The notes under the pieces were generated by a model that saw nothing but the letters and a program-made list of their open reading frames with translations, ran no database searches and had not been told where the DNA came from. From Clostridium luticellarii (GTDB taxonomy: Bacteria > Bacillota > Clostridia > Clostridiales > Clostridiaceae), in contig NZ_PVXP01000029.1 in NCBI RefSeq assembly GCF_002995845.1, positions 1-38,708 of the forward strand: a stretch of 38,708 bases of DNA, read 5' to 3'. The position numbers and the translations under genes are program-made. Every line of letters starts with the position of its first letter. The stretch's first letter is position 1. This document shows, piece after piece, positions 20,038 through 28,231 of this stretch.

Positions 20038-20742
20038 TTAATTTGCTACTTTCACCATACTGTACCTTATTATTTTATCTTCCCTTTTATATCCCTTTTG
20101 AAACACCTCTACTATGGAATTTTTTTCATAATTATCATCTTCTACATGCATGACTGCATTGTGGATATTAGGATCAAATTCACCTTCTGTAGAAATTTCC
20201 TCCACATTCAATTTCTCCAGTGCAGCATTGAATTGTTTCATTGTCATTTCCACGCCTTTTTTCAAATCTTCTGCATTTCCCTCCACTTTTACTGCTCTTT
20301 CCAGATTATCCAGTACAGGAAGTATCTCTTTTAATATATCCTTGCAGGCATCAGAATAAATTCCCTCTTTCTCCTTTGATGTCCTCTTCCTGAAATTGTC
20401 ATATTCTGCTTTGGTCCTGGAAAGCCTATCTTTAAGAGCTTTGTTCTCATTCATAATTTTATTGTTTTCATCCTTTAACTTAAAATTCTCTTCTTGCAAT
20501 TCTTTCTGATGCTTTATTCTTTTTTCTTCAAGTTCATCTACTTCTCCATTTGATTCCGTTTCCTTGTCTGTATTTCCACTATCACCTGATTCTGTATTTT
20601 CTTCTGCAGTCTTTTCTTTATCAGATTTTTGTAATTCCTCATCTAAATTCAATTTTTCATTTTCTGTAGAATTTTTGTCTTCTGCAGAACAATTGTCATT
20701 TTTTTCAGCACTCTGTGCATCCATATCCTCATCTTTTAACAT
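20038..20742 (-). CDS. grpE: Nucleotide exchange factor GrpE
   Basis: GrpE releases ADP from DnaK. The C-terminal half has the long coiled-coil helix and core (YDNFRKRTSKEKEGIYSDA, LPVLDNLERAVK) and the beta domain (FDPNIHNAVMHVED, VFQKGYKREDKIIRYSMVKVAN). At 234 residues it is longer than usual because of an acidic, low-complexity N-terminal extension of about 80 residues rich in Asp, Glu, Asn and Lys. It lies between hrcA and dnaK; GGAGG precedes the ATG. Confidence 0.97.
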   Translation of the reverse strand: MLKDEDMDAQSAEKNDNCSAEDKNSTENEKLNLDEELQKSDKEKTAEENTESGDSGNTDKETESNGEVDELEEKRIKHQKELQEENFKLKDENNKIMNENKALKDRLSRTKAEYDNFRKRTSKEKEGIYSDACKDILKEILPVLDNLERAVKVEGNAEDLKKGVEMTMKQFNAALEKLNVEEISTEGEFDPNIHNAVMHVEDDNYEKNSIVEVFQKGYKREDKIIRYSMVKVAN

Positions 20743-20819
20743 TTAGACATTTCCTCCAATCCAACTTTTATTGCTAATTACATAGTTCAAATTTCACTTT
20801 GCCTTTAAGATACCTTTTC

Positions 20820-21860
20820 CTACTTTTCACTGGAATAAGCGTGGTTTAAAATATAATTCATTTCTTTTACCACATTTGCCAGCACGGAGATCACCTTAGA
20901 ATAAGGTATCCTTGTAGGCCCTATTACACCAATTTCTCCTATAGGCTTTTCATTTAAACTGTACACTGCGGATATAACACTGCAATCTTCCGCACCTTCT
21001 ATATAATTTTCATTTCCTATTTTTACCGAAATACTTGAGGCACTGTTTAGCAAACTGCTCACTTTATCTTTATTATCCAGCATGGATAAAAATTCTTTAG
21101 CCTTTTCTATATCCCTATATTCAGGGTAATTGAATATATTTGTGGCTCCCTGCATATATATCTCTGAATTATCCACATTATTCAGCCTGTCGTACAGTAC
21201 AAAAATTATCTCATCAACTATATCCTCGTATCCCTTTAAATCCGACTTTAAACTAGTTATAATTTCCAGATCTATATCATCGGCACATAAATTCTTTAAC
21301 CTGCAGTTCAATACATTACTCAATTTAGTAAGAGTATCATCGGGAATAGCTTCTTTAATTTTTATAAAATTGTTTTTTATAATTCCACTATCAATTATAA
21401 GTACCAATAAGATATTGCTGTTAGATTCTATATTTACCAATTGCATATGCTTTATATGACCTTTTTTTACAGAAGGTGCTCTAACTACAGAAGTAAGCCT
21501 TGTGAGTTCAGACAAAAGATAAATGGCCTGCTTTATTATTTTATCTACTTCAAATAAAGCGTCATTTATAATCTGGGTCTTTATTATATAGATCTCTTCA
21601 GGGCTCAGGTTGGGGATCTGCATCAATTTATCCACATACAGTCTGTATCCCTTATTGGAAGGTATCCTTCCTGAAGAACTGTGAAGCTGCTCCAAATAAC
21701 CCATTTCCTCCAAATCAGACATTTCATTTCTGATGGTGGCAGAACTTACTCCCAAGTTGTACTTTTTAGCTATGGTTCTGGATCCAACAGGCTCAGCGGT
21801 GTTTATATAATTATTTACTATTGCCTGAAGTATTTTTATTTTTCTTTCATCCATTTCCAT
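20820..21860 (-). CDS. hrcA: Heat-inducible transcription repressor HrcA
   Basis: HrcA binds CIRCE and represses class I heat-shock genes, folding with help from GroEL. The 346-residue protein has an N-terminal winged helix (MDERKIKILQAIVNNYINT, VSSATIRNEMSDLEEMGYL, about 1-75), a GAF-like middle and the dimerisation end GVIGPTRIPYSKVISVLANVV. Its ATG has GAGGTGA upstream, and the leader carries a perfect CIRCE, so it represses its own operon. Length is normal. Confidence 0.97.
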   Translation of the reverse strand: MEMDERKIKILQAIVNNYINTAEPVGSRTIAKKYNLGVSSATIRNEMSDLEEMGYLEQLHSSSGRIPSNKGYRLYVDKLMQIPNLSPEEIYIIKTQIINDALFEVDKIIKQAIYLLSELTRLTSVVRAPSVKKGHIKHMQLVNIESNSNILLVLIIDSGIIKNNFIKIKEAIPDDTLTKLSNVLNCRLKNLCADDIDLEIITSLKSDLKGYEDIVDEIIFVLYDRLNNVDNSEIYMQGATNIFNYPEYRDIEKAKEFLSMLDNKDKVSSLLNSASSISVKIGNENYIEGAEDCSVISAVYSLNEKPIGEIGVIGPTRIPYSKVISVLANVVKEMNYILNHAYSSEK

Positions 21861-21875
21861 AATATCACCTCTTTA

Positions 21876-21902
21876 TTAGCACTCATTACTGCTGAGTGCT
21901 AA
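21876..21902. promoter_or_regulatory. CIRCE operator of the hrcA-grpE-dnaK-dnaJ operon
   Basis: TTAGCACTC-N9-GAGTGCTAA matches the consensus exactly. It lies 16 bases before the hrcA start codon, between promoter and ribosome binding site, so HrcA binding would block initiation and the folded RNA could also affect mRNA life. Confidence 0.98.
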
Positions 21903-21915
21903 TTACTATGATTAA

Positions 21916-21944
21916 AAAATATCACTCATAATTTTTTTTGTCAA
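21916..21944 (-). promoter_or_regulatory. Candidate sigma-A promoter of hrcA
   Basis: TTGACA (21939-21944, minus strand) is a perfect -35. The hexamer 17 bases downstream is TATTTT, a modest -10. It lies directly upstream of CIRCE, as expected for a class I heat-shock operon. Confidence 0.5.
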
Positions 21945-22049
21945 TGTATATAAGTTATATTATCCTGATAAATATCATAGTCTATCAAGTTTAAAATGGA
22001 TTTTATAATATTTCCTCACTATTTCTCAAAATATCTTATAGAATCAATA

Positions 22050-23201
22050 TCAGGTCAAAATAAATTCACACATAACACTATTGGACACTTCCAGCCCCCT
22101 CTTATTCAGATACATATCGTCTTCGTCTACTACCAATAGTCCCTTTTTCGTATATTCATCTATTATATCTCCATATACTGAATAAATATTCCTATGAAAT
22201 CTCCCTTCAAAATCACTCATGGAAATTCCTCTGGTTTTTCTGAGTCCCATAAACATGAATTCTTCCATATCGTCATAAATGGAATTCTTATGTTCATCCA
22301 GTTTTACAAAATGTCCTGACCTTCCCTGATGAATATATTCTTCTATATCCAGTGTATTTCTGTATCTATAACCATTCACATAGGAATGAGCACTGGATCC
22401 GCATCCTATATAGGGTTCCAAATTCCAATATACCAGATTATGTCTGCATTCACTGCCATTTTTAGCAAAGTTTGATATCTCATATTGATTGTACCCGCTT
22501 TTATAGAGAAATTCCAAAGTAAAATAATACATCTGTCTTTCCTCTTCTTCCTGCGGAAGTTTTAATCCATGATTTTTATACATGCTGTAAAAAGGAGTAC
22601 CTTTCTCCACTATGAGGCTGTAGCAGGATATATGCCGTGGATCCAGTTTGACAACATTTTTCAGTGATTCTTTCCAGTCCTCCAAGGTCTGTCCTGGAAG
22701 TCCAAACATAAGATCTACATTTATATTTGAAAATCCCAGTCTCTCAGCCATCTTGTATCCCTCAAGGAAATCATCTACGCTGTGAATTCTCCCTATTCTT
22801 TTAAGAAGGGAATTCTGCCATGCCTGAAGACCTATACTGAGCCTGTTGACTCCCATGTTTTTCAAAAAACATAATTTTTCTTCAGTAAATGTACCTGGAT
22901 TTCCCTCTACTGTGAATTCTAAATTATCTTCCAAATTTAATTTTTCCACTGCTTCACATATATTATTCCATGCCTTTAACGATAGGTAGGTAGGAGTCCC
23001 TCCACCTATGAATATAGTCTTTATGTTTCTCCTTCCCACAGTTCCAATCTCCTCAGCCAATGCTCTGGAATAATTACACATTAAATCCTCTCTGCCTCCA
23101 TAGGATGGAAAATCACAATAAAGACATTTTTTTTTACAGAAGGGTATATGTATGTATAGAGCTGCAGGTTCTGCCTTAATGGTTTCTTCCCCAATGCACA
23201 T
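22050..23201 (-). CDS. hemW: HemW-type radical SAM protein (coproporphyrinogen oxidase-like, heme chaperone)
   Basis: The 383-residue protein starts at the ATG at 23201, because CAGGAGGTG lies directly upstream of it and would be coding for the longer frame. It has the radical-SAM cluster C22-x3-C26-x2-C29 followed by DF (CKKKCLYCDF), then GGGTPTYL and the HemN_C region. The residue after the third Cys plus one is Phe, as in HemW, not the fourth Cys of true HemN. HemW proteins bind and deliver heme and are commonly mis-named coproporphyrinogen III oxidase. It lies between lepA and hrcA, its standard clostridial place. Confidence 0.93.
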   Translation of the reverse strand: MCIGEETIKAEPAALYIHIPFCKKKCLYCDFPSYGGREDLMCNYSRALAEEIGTVGRRNIKTIFIGGGTPTYLSLKAWNNICEAVEKLNLEDNLEFTVEGNPGTFTEEKLCFLKNMGVNRLSIGLQAWQNSLLKRIGRIHSVDDFLEGYKMAERLGFSNINVDLMFGLPGQTLEDWKESLKNVVKLDPRHISCYSLIVEKGTPFYSMYKNHGLKLPQEEEERQMYYFTLEFLYKSGYNQYEISNFAKNGSECRHNLVYWNLEPYIGCGSSAHSYVNGYRYRNTLDIEEYIHQGRSGHFVKLDEHKNSIYDDMEEFMFMGLRKTRGISMSDFEGRFHRNIYSVYGDIIDEYTKKGLLVVDEDDMYLNKRGLEVSNSVMCEFILT

Positions 23202-23235
23202 AAAAAACACCTCCTGGCTCATAAATTGTTTATTT

Positions 23236-23335
23236 AAATATCAAAGTTAAAATATTAAATATCAGATAATGAGGATTTTCGGTTAAAATCGAAAATCAAC
23301 CGAATTTGATATTTGAACTCTGAACTTTGATATTT
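23236..23335. repeat. Nested inverted repeats between lepA and hemW
   Basis: The outer arms AAATATCAAAGTT (23236-23248) and AACTTTGATATTT (23323-23335) are perfect 13-bp complements 74 bases apart. Inside lies a second perfect pair, GATTTTCG / CGAAAATC, with an 8-base centre. The element fills the 139-base gap and has no T run, so it could be a structured read-through element or the remains of a small MITE-like repeat. Confidence 0.55.
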
Positions 23336-23340
23336 CCCTT

Positions 23341-25149
23341 TTAGTCTTCTGTCTTAAGTATGGCCATAAAAGCTTCCTGTGGAATCTCAACAGAACCTAC
23401 CTGTCTCATTCTTTTTTTTCCTTCTTTTTGCTTTTCCAGAAGCTTTTTCTTTCTGGATATATCTCCTCCATAACACTTTGCAAGTACATCTTTTCTCATG
23501 GCCTTGACAGTTTCTCTAGCTATAATTTTTCCTCCTACAGCGGCCTGTATTGGTATTTCAAAAAGCTGCCTCGGTATTATTTCCTTTAGCTTTTCAGCTA
23601 TTTTTCTTCCTCTTTCATAGGCCCTTTCCTCAGGGACAATCATAGAAAGTGCATCCACGGATTCTCCGTTTAAAAGCACATCCAGTTTTACCAAACTGGC
23701 AGCTTTATAGCCTTTTAACTCATAATCCAGGGAAGCGTATCCTCTTGTCCTTGATTTCAATACATCAAAAAAATTGTATATTATCTCATTTAAAGGAATT
23801 TCATAGTTTAAAGATACTCTGGTTGTCTCTATGTACTGCATATCCTTAAAGGTTCCTCTTCTGCTCTGTGCAAGTTCCATAACTGAACCCACATACTCAG
23901 AAGGAGTTATTATGGAAGCTTTAACTATGGGTTCTTCCATGTACTTTATCTCTGACGATTCAGGCATATTGGTGGGATTGGTAAGCTGCAGCAGGGTGCC
24001 ATCTGTCTTGAATACCTTGTATATAACCGACGGAGCTGTAGTTATTATGTCCAGATTAAATTCCCTTTCCACTCTTTCCTGTATCACATCCATGTGCAGC
24101 AGTCCTAAAAATCCACATCTAAACCCAAACCCCAAAGCTATGGATGTTTCCGGTTCAAAACAAAGTGCTGCATCATTAACCTGAAGCTTTTCCAATGCTT
24201 CTTTCAATTCACCATATCTTGCGCCATCCACCGGATATATACCGCTGTATACCATGGAAACCACCGGCCTATATCCTTTCAAAGGCTCTGCAGCTTCCCT
24301 CTGTGCTTCAGTTACTGTGTCACCTACCCGGGCATCCCTTACATTTTTAATGGAAGCAGTAAAATATCCCACATCTCCTGCCTTCAATTCTGATCTTGGC
24401 ATAAAATTCGGAACAAATATTCCTGTTTCCGTAACTTCATATACCTTACCTGTAGCCATAAGTTTTATTTCTTCTCCCGGTTTTATACAGCCTTCTTTTA
24501 CCCTTATATGACAGACCACCCCTCTGTAGCTGTCATAATTGGAATCAAATATAAGAGCTCTCAGCGGTGCACTCTCATCTCCTTCTGGAGAAGGTATTTT
24601 ATTCACTATAGCTTCCAAAACATGATCTATATTCAAACCTGTCTTTGCAGAAACCAGCGGAGCATCTTCCGCATCTATTCCTATGACATCCTCTATTTCA
24701 CTTTTTACTTCTTCCGGCCTTGCACTGGGCAGATCTATTTTGTTTATTACAGGAACTATTTCCAAATCATGATCCATGGCCAGATAACAATTTGCCAGAG
24801 TCTGTGCCTGTATACCCTGAGTCGCATCCACTACAAGAACGGCCCCCTCACAGGCCGCCAAACTTCTTGAAACTTCATAATTAAAATCCACATGACCTGG
24901 TGTATCTATGAGATTTAAAATATATTCTTCCCCATCGGATCTTTTGTATATGAGCCTCACCGCCTGAGATTTTATGGTTATTCCCCGTTCTCTTTCCAGT
25001 TCCATATTGTCAAGCACCTGGGAATTCATCTCTCTTTCAGTAAGAGTTCCAGTTCTTTCAATCAATCTATCTGCAAGGGTGGATTTACCATGATCTATAT
25101 GGGCGACTATAGAAAAATTTCTTATATGTCTCTGTCTTTCACTCTGCAT
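23341..25149 (-). CDS. lepA: Elongation factor 4 (LepA), ribosome back-translocating GTPase
   Basis: The 602-residue protein starts at the ATG at 25149 ([23 protein letters not shown]), with GGAGG seven bases upstream. GTPase motifs are AHIDHGKS (16-23), DTPGHVDF and [11 protein letters not shown]-like domains follow, and the LepA-specific C-terminal domain has [24 protein letters not shown]4 helps stalled or late-initiating ribosomes. Length is as usual. An extended -10 promoter lies upstream. Confidence 0.98.
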   Translation of the reverse strand: MQSERQRHIRNFSIVAHIDHGKSTLADRLIERTGTLTEREMNSQVLDNMELERERGITIKSQAVRLIYKRSDGEEYILNLIDTPGHVDFNYEVSRSLAACEGAVLVVDATQGIQAQTLANCYLAMDHDLEIVPVINKIDLPSARPEEVKSEIEDVIGIDAEDAPLVSAKTGLNIDHVLEAIVNKIPSPEGDESAPLRALIFDSNYDSYRGVVCHIRVKEGCIKPGEEIKLMATGKVYEVTETGIFVPNFMPRSELKAGDVGYFTASIKNVRDARVGDTVTEAQREAAEPLKGYRPVVSMVYSGIYPVDGARYGELKEALEKLQVNDAALCFEPETSIALGFGFRCGFLGLLHMDVIQERVEREFNLDIITTAPSVIYKVFKTDGTLLQLTNPTNMPESSEIKYMEEPIVKASIITPSEYVGSVMELAQSRRGTFKDMQYIETTRVSLNYEIPLNEIIYNFFDVLKSRTRGYASLDYELKGYKAASLVKLDVLLNGESVDALSMIVPEERAYERGRKIAEKLKEIIPRQLFEIPIQAAVGGKIIARETVKAMRKDVLAKCYGGDISRKKKLLEKQKEGKKRMRQVGSVEIPQEAFMAILKTED

Positions 25150-25227
25150 ACTATTTCCTCCAATATCAATGAAATTTCTCCACAACCAAGTGATCTTTAC
25201 AATTCAAAGGTCAAACAACTACAGTAA

Positions 25228-25236
25228 ATTATATCA
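25228..25236 (-). promoter_or_regulatory. Extended -10 promoter candidate for lepA-hemW
   Basis: The minus strand carries TGATATAAT, a perfect TGnTATAAT, about 80 bases before the lepA start. The -35 window (TTTTAA, 17 bases upstream) is weak. Confidence 0.45.
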
Positions 25237-25261
25237 TAATCACCCTATAGTTAAAAGCACC

Positions 25262-25585
25262 TTATTTGGTAAACCTGTCCTCTACATTTTGGAACACATT
25301 TCGGGTTACATCTATTATGTAAGAAGTTCCAGAATATATTTTGCTCCCTACCACATTCATGATTTTTTCAGATCCATTTTTAAAGTTTTCACCCACCTTG
25401 TTATTCAAACTCAATGAATAATTACCTGCATCTACAGTGAAATCAAAAGGCGATGAAGTATAATCCATCTTAAAATTGGATTGATCTTTCACATATTTAG
25501 GAAGCCCCACACTTACAATTGTAAAACCGGAAATAATTATCATGCTGCAAATTATAATTACAACTGCAGCAGCTCTTTTACTCAT
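25262..25585 (-). CDS. Small membrane-anchored protein of unknown function
   Basis: I do not recognise this 107-residue protein. It has one N-terminal hydrophobic helix (about 5-28, AAAVVIIICSMIIISGFTIV), which could be a signal anchor. The remaining 80 or so residues are polar, with no cysteine and alternating patterns suggesting beta structure (FDFTVDAGNYSLSL). GGGGTGA lies about seven bases before the ATG, so the gene looks real. It sits between gpr and lepA, where many clostridia, as I recall, carry spoIIP; the sequence shows no SpoIIP amidase motif. It could be an exported sporulation or envelope protein, but that is a guess from position. Confidence 0.6.
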   Translation of the reverse strand: MSKRAAAVVIIICSMIIISGFTIVSVGLPKYVKDQSNFKMDYTSSPFDFTVDAGNYSLSLNNKVGENFKNGSEKIMNVVGSKIYSGTSYIIDVTRNVFQNVEDRFTK

Positions 25586-25697
25586 AAAAAAGTCACCCCC
25601 TATAAAATAAAATTCTTATTATAAAGGATGAACTTTTTTATAAATTTTATACATCATATTCCAACTCACCGTGAAGATACAGACACCGTCTTCAGCA

Positions 25698-26672
25698 CTA
25701 ATTCAGAAATGTATTTATGTCCTCCAAATCCAATGCAGGCTGAAGTGCTATGTTTATGGCATTTGCAATGACCTTCGAAATGGAATCCACCACCATATCC
25801 ACATCTTTAGGCGTAACCATTATATTCTCACTGTAAGGATCCAAAAGTCCTCTTATCATCTGATGTTTTTCATTCTTGTCTACGGATTTTAACATCTGGT
25901 AAAATTTTTCTCCTTTTTTAGTCTGCTTTATCATTTCATCCAAAACCATGTCAATGGTATCGTTGGCCATAGTGGCTGCATCCACTACCGTGGGCACTCC
26001 TATAGCTATTACAGGTACTCCCAGAGTCTTTTCACTCAATTCCATTCTTCTGTTTCCAACTCCGGAACCCGGCGATATCCCCCTGTTGCCTATTTGTATT
26101 GTGGAATTGACTCTATCCATCTTCCTGGATGCCAGAGAATCTATGCAAATTATGAGATTGGGCTTTACCCTGTCCACAACTCCTTTTATGATCTCACTGG
26201 TTTCAATACCTGTAATTCCAAGTACCCCGGGAGATATGACACATACCGGCCTTATATTTTCGTCTATCTTATCAGGTACCAGCTGCCTCAAGTGTCTGGT
26301 GACCATCAGCTTTGACACAACTTTAGGGCCAAGGGAATCCGGGGTTATATTCCAATTTCCCAATCCCACCACCAGTACAGTCATGCTTTTATCCACATTT
26401 ATCATTTTCGACAGTGATTTTCCCACCACCTTGCTGACCTTATCCCTTACTTTCCCATCATAGTTGGTAAGCCGCGGCATATCTATGGTTATGTATGAGC
26501 CCTTGGGTTTTCCCATGATCTTTTCTCCCACGTCATCTACTATTTCCACACAGGTTACCTTTATATCGTCTTCCACAGTCTCATCCACTTTAACTCCCGG
26601 AACTTCCCCACCTCTTTCCTTCCTGCATTTTTCTCTGGTCTCTACTGCCAAATCAGTTCTCACATCAAACAT
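25698..26672 (-). CDS. gpr: Germination protease GPR (zymogen)
   Basis: GPR cleaves small acid-soluble spore proteins when the spore germinates; it is made as a zymogen in the forespore and removes its own propeptide. The 324-residue protein starts at the ATG at 26672 (MFDVRTDLAVETREKC); the GTG four codons upstream lies within the ribosome binding site GGGAGTGA. Family blocks GLGNWNITPDSLGPKVV, SPGVLGITGIET, IDSLASRKMDRVNSTIQI and GIGVPTVVDAATM are present. It is divergent from rpsT. No clear sigma-G promoter was seen; the best match is poor. Confidence 0.96.
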   Translation of the reverse strand: MFDVRTDLAVETREKCRKERGGEVPGVKVDETVEDDIKVTCVEIVDDVGEKIMGKPKGSYITIDMPRLTNYDGKVRDKVSKVVGKSLSKMINVDKSMTVLVVGLGNWNITPDSLGPKVVSKLMVTRHLRQLVPDKIDENIRPVCVISPGVLGITGIETSEIIKGVVDRVKPNLIICIDSLASRKMDRVNSTIQIGNRGISPGSGVGNRRMELSEKTLGVPVIAIGVPTVVDAATMANDTIDMVLDEMIKQTKKGEKFYQMLKSVDKNEKHQMIRGLLDPYSENIMVTPKDVDMVVDSISKVIANAINIALQPALDLEDINTFLN

Positions 26673-26775
26673 TGTATCTATCACTCCCTACATACTATTT
26701 CAGCTGTATTCTTCATCTATCTGTTATTATTGGTAATTGACTTTTACAATATACCTCCAACTGTATAATTTATAC

Positions 26776-26804
26776 TTGAAGTGGTTAAAATTTAATGCTA
26801 TAAT
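26776..26804 (+). promoter_or_regulatory. Sigma-A promoter of rpsT
   Basis: TTGAAG (26776-26781) and TATAAT (26799-26804) are 17 bases apart. Initiation near 26811 would give a leader of about 74 bases before rpsT. Confidence 0.75.
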
Positions 26805-26884
26805 AGCACTTGTTAAATATAGTGACTTGACGGCAAATTTCCCCAAAGCTGTTGAAGTCTATAAAAACACAAGGGGGTGAAAGA

Positions 26885-27151
26885 ATGGCAAACATAAAAT
26901 CTGCAAAAAAGAGAATAAAGGTTATCCAGACTAAGACATTGAGGAATAGAATAATAAAATCTTCATTGAAGACTGCTATAAAAAAGTTTTTAGTATCTAT
27001 TGACAATGGGAATGTGGAAGAAGCTAAGGTTACCTTCACTGCAGCTGTAAAAGCTATAGATATGGCCGCATCAAAAGGTGTAATTCACAAGAATAAAGCA
27101 TCAAGAGACAAATCTAAGCTGACTTTAAAATTAAATGGATTAACTGCATAA
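26885..27151 (+). CDS. rpsT: 30S ribosomal protein S20 (bS20)
   Basis: The 88-residue basic protein starts [21 protein letters not shown] and ends with the S20 block [19 protein letters not shown]20 binds the 5' domain of 16S rRNA early in 30S assembly. GGGGGTGA precedes the ATG by a few bases. It is one of only two plus-strand genes, convergent with holA, and shares a terminator that overlaps both stop codons. Confidence 0.98.
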   Translation: MANIKSAKKRIKVIQTKTLRNRIIKSSLKTAIKKFLVSIDNGNVEEAKVTFTAAVKAIDMAASKGVIHKNKASRDKSKLTLKLNGLTA

Positions 27152-27186
27152 TAAATAACCGGTCAGCACCGGTTATTTATTATGCA
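27145..27186. terminator. Shared bidirectional terminator of rpsT and holA
   Basis: A perfect 19-bp stem (27145-27163 with 27168-27186) closes on a four-base loop CAGC, with a CCGGT/ACCGG core and AT-rich outer arms that provide the U tract either way. It includes the last codons and stop codons of both genes. Confidence 0.9.
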
Positions 27187-28214
27187 ATTGTATTTATGAG
27201 CAAAAGTTCCAATTCAGTCTTCTCATCTACGGACAGGCTTTTCATGTTTTTCTCCGTGTTCAGACACAGTTGTATGGATCTGTTAAGCTGCTTCAAAGTA
27301 AATTTTTTGCTTTGCTTAGCCATAATATTATATCCATATTCAGATTTGATATTTAGTATTTTCATGATCTCTGTTTTTTGTTTTTTATCTTCCAGCAGCA
27401 GTTTGATTTTGAACAGCATATTGAACTGACGTTCTATCATTGCCAGGATATAATTTATTTTGGCACCGCCGTATATGAGTTCATCCATCAGGTGAAGTGC
27501 ACCTTTCAAATTTTTGTTTGATATGGCATTTACCACATCAAAAATGTCTTCCTCACTGTTCTTTAAGAACATTTTCTCTATGTCCTCTCTTTTTATATCC
27601 CTGCCATAGGTATAACAGCACAATTTCTCCACTTCATTTTCCACTGCACTTAGGTTGTTCCCCTCCATAAGATTGCAGAACAATCTCAGCTCCACTTTTT
27701 TTATGTTCCTGCCTCTTATACGGAAAAATTCCTGAACTCTATTTTCCAGCTGATATCCTCTCATCCTGTCGGCCTTGACTATACATATATCCTTATCCAA
27801 TCTGTATATTTTTCTTCCAGGCTTATCTCTCTTGCTTTTAAACACATAGTAAAATATTAAGATACAGTGTTCAGGAACATTTTTCAAATATTTCTGTATA
27901 TCTTTAAAATGGGCATTGAGTTTACTTTTATATCCCTGTTCTTCTCCCATAAAAGAGGCTCTATATACAAGTACAACTTTTTTATCACTCATGAAAGGCA
28001 GGGTTTCACAGGCATTTATTACAGTATCAAAGTCCTCCAGAGAGCTGCCATCAAATTTAACATAATTCAAATCAATAAATTCCGGTTTTATAAGCTTTCC
28101 GATCAATGCCTTTATACTTTCCCTTATGAGAAACTCATCACTGCCGCAAAATAAATAGCAATTTTCTATATGTCCTTTTTCTAAATTTCTGCCAAAAGTA
28201 ACTATATCTATCAA
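27180..28214 (-). CDS. holA: DNA polymerase III, delta subunit
   Basis: HolA opens the beta clamp as part of the clamp loader. The 344-residue protein has the family beginning (ENCYLFCGSDEFLIRESI), the FVKFDGSS-like stretch (YVKFDGSSLEDFDTVINACETLPF) and the C-terminal helical collar (GGAKINYILAMIERQFNMLF). The start appears to be TTG with GGAAGTGAG some distance upstream, 17 bases after comEC. Next to comEC is its usual Gram-positive position. Confidence 0.93.
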   Translation of the reverse strand: MIDIVTFGRNLEKGHIENCYLFCGSDEFLIRESIKALIGKLIKPEFIDLNYVKFDGSSLEDFDTVINACETLPFMSDKKVVLVYRASFMGEEQGYKSKLNAHFKDIQKYLKNVPEHCILIFYYVFKSKRDKPGRKIYRLDKDICIVKADRMRGYQLENRVQEFFRIRGRNIKKVELRLFCNLMEGNNLSAVENEVEKLCCYTYGRDIKREDIEKMFLKNSEEDIFDVVNAISNKNLKGALHLMDELIYGGAKINYILAMIERQFNMLFKIKLLLEDKKQKTEIMKILNIKSEYGYNIMAKQSKKFTLKQLNRSIQLCLNTEKNMKSLSVDEKTELELLLINTIA

Positions 28215-28231
28215 ACTCTACTCACTTCCAT

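Noticed and set aside
25948-26463. 171-codon plus-strand open frame inside gpr
   Set aside because: Antisense to a fully conserved germination protease; Ser/Thr/Pro-rich shadow with no motif.
26673-26775. Sigma-G promoter for gpr
   Set aside because: The best match (GTATA, then TATTGTA 19 bases on) lacks the conserved C of CATnnTA and has odd spacing.
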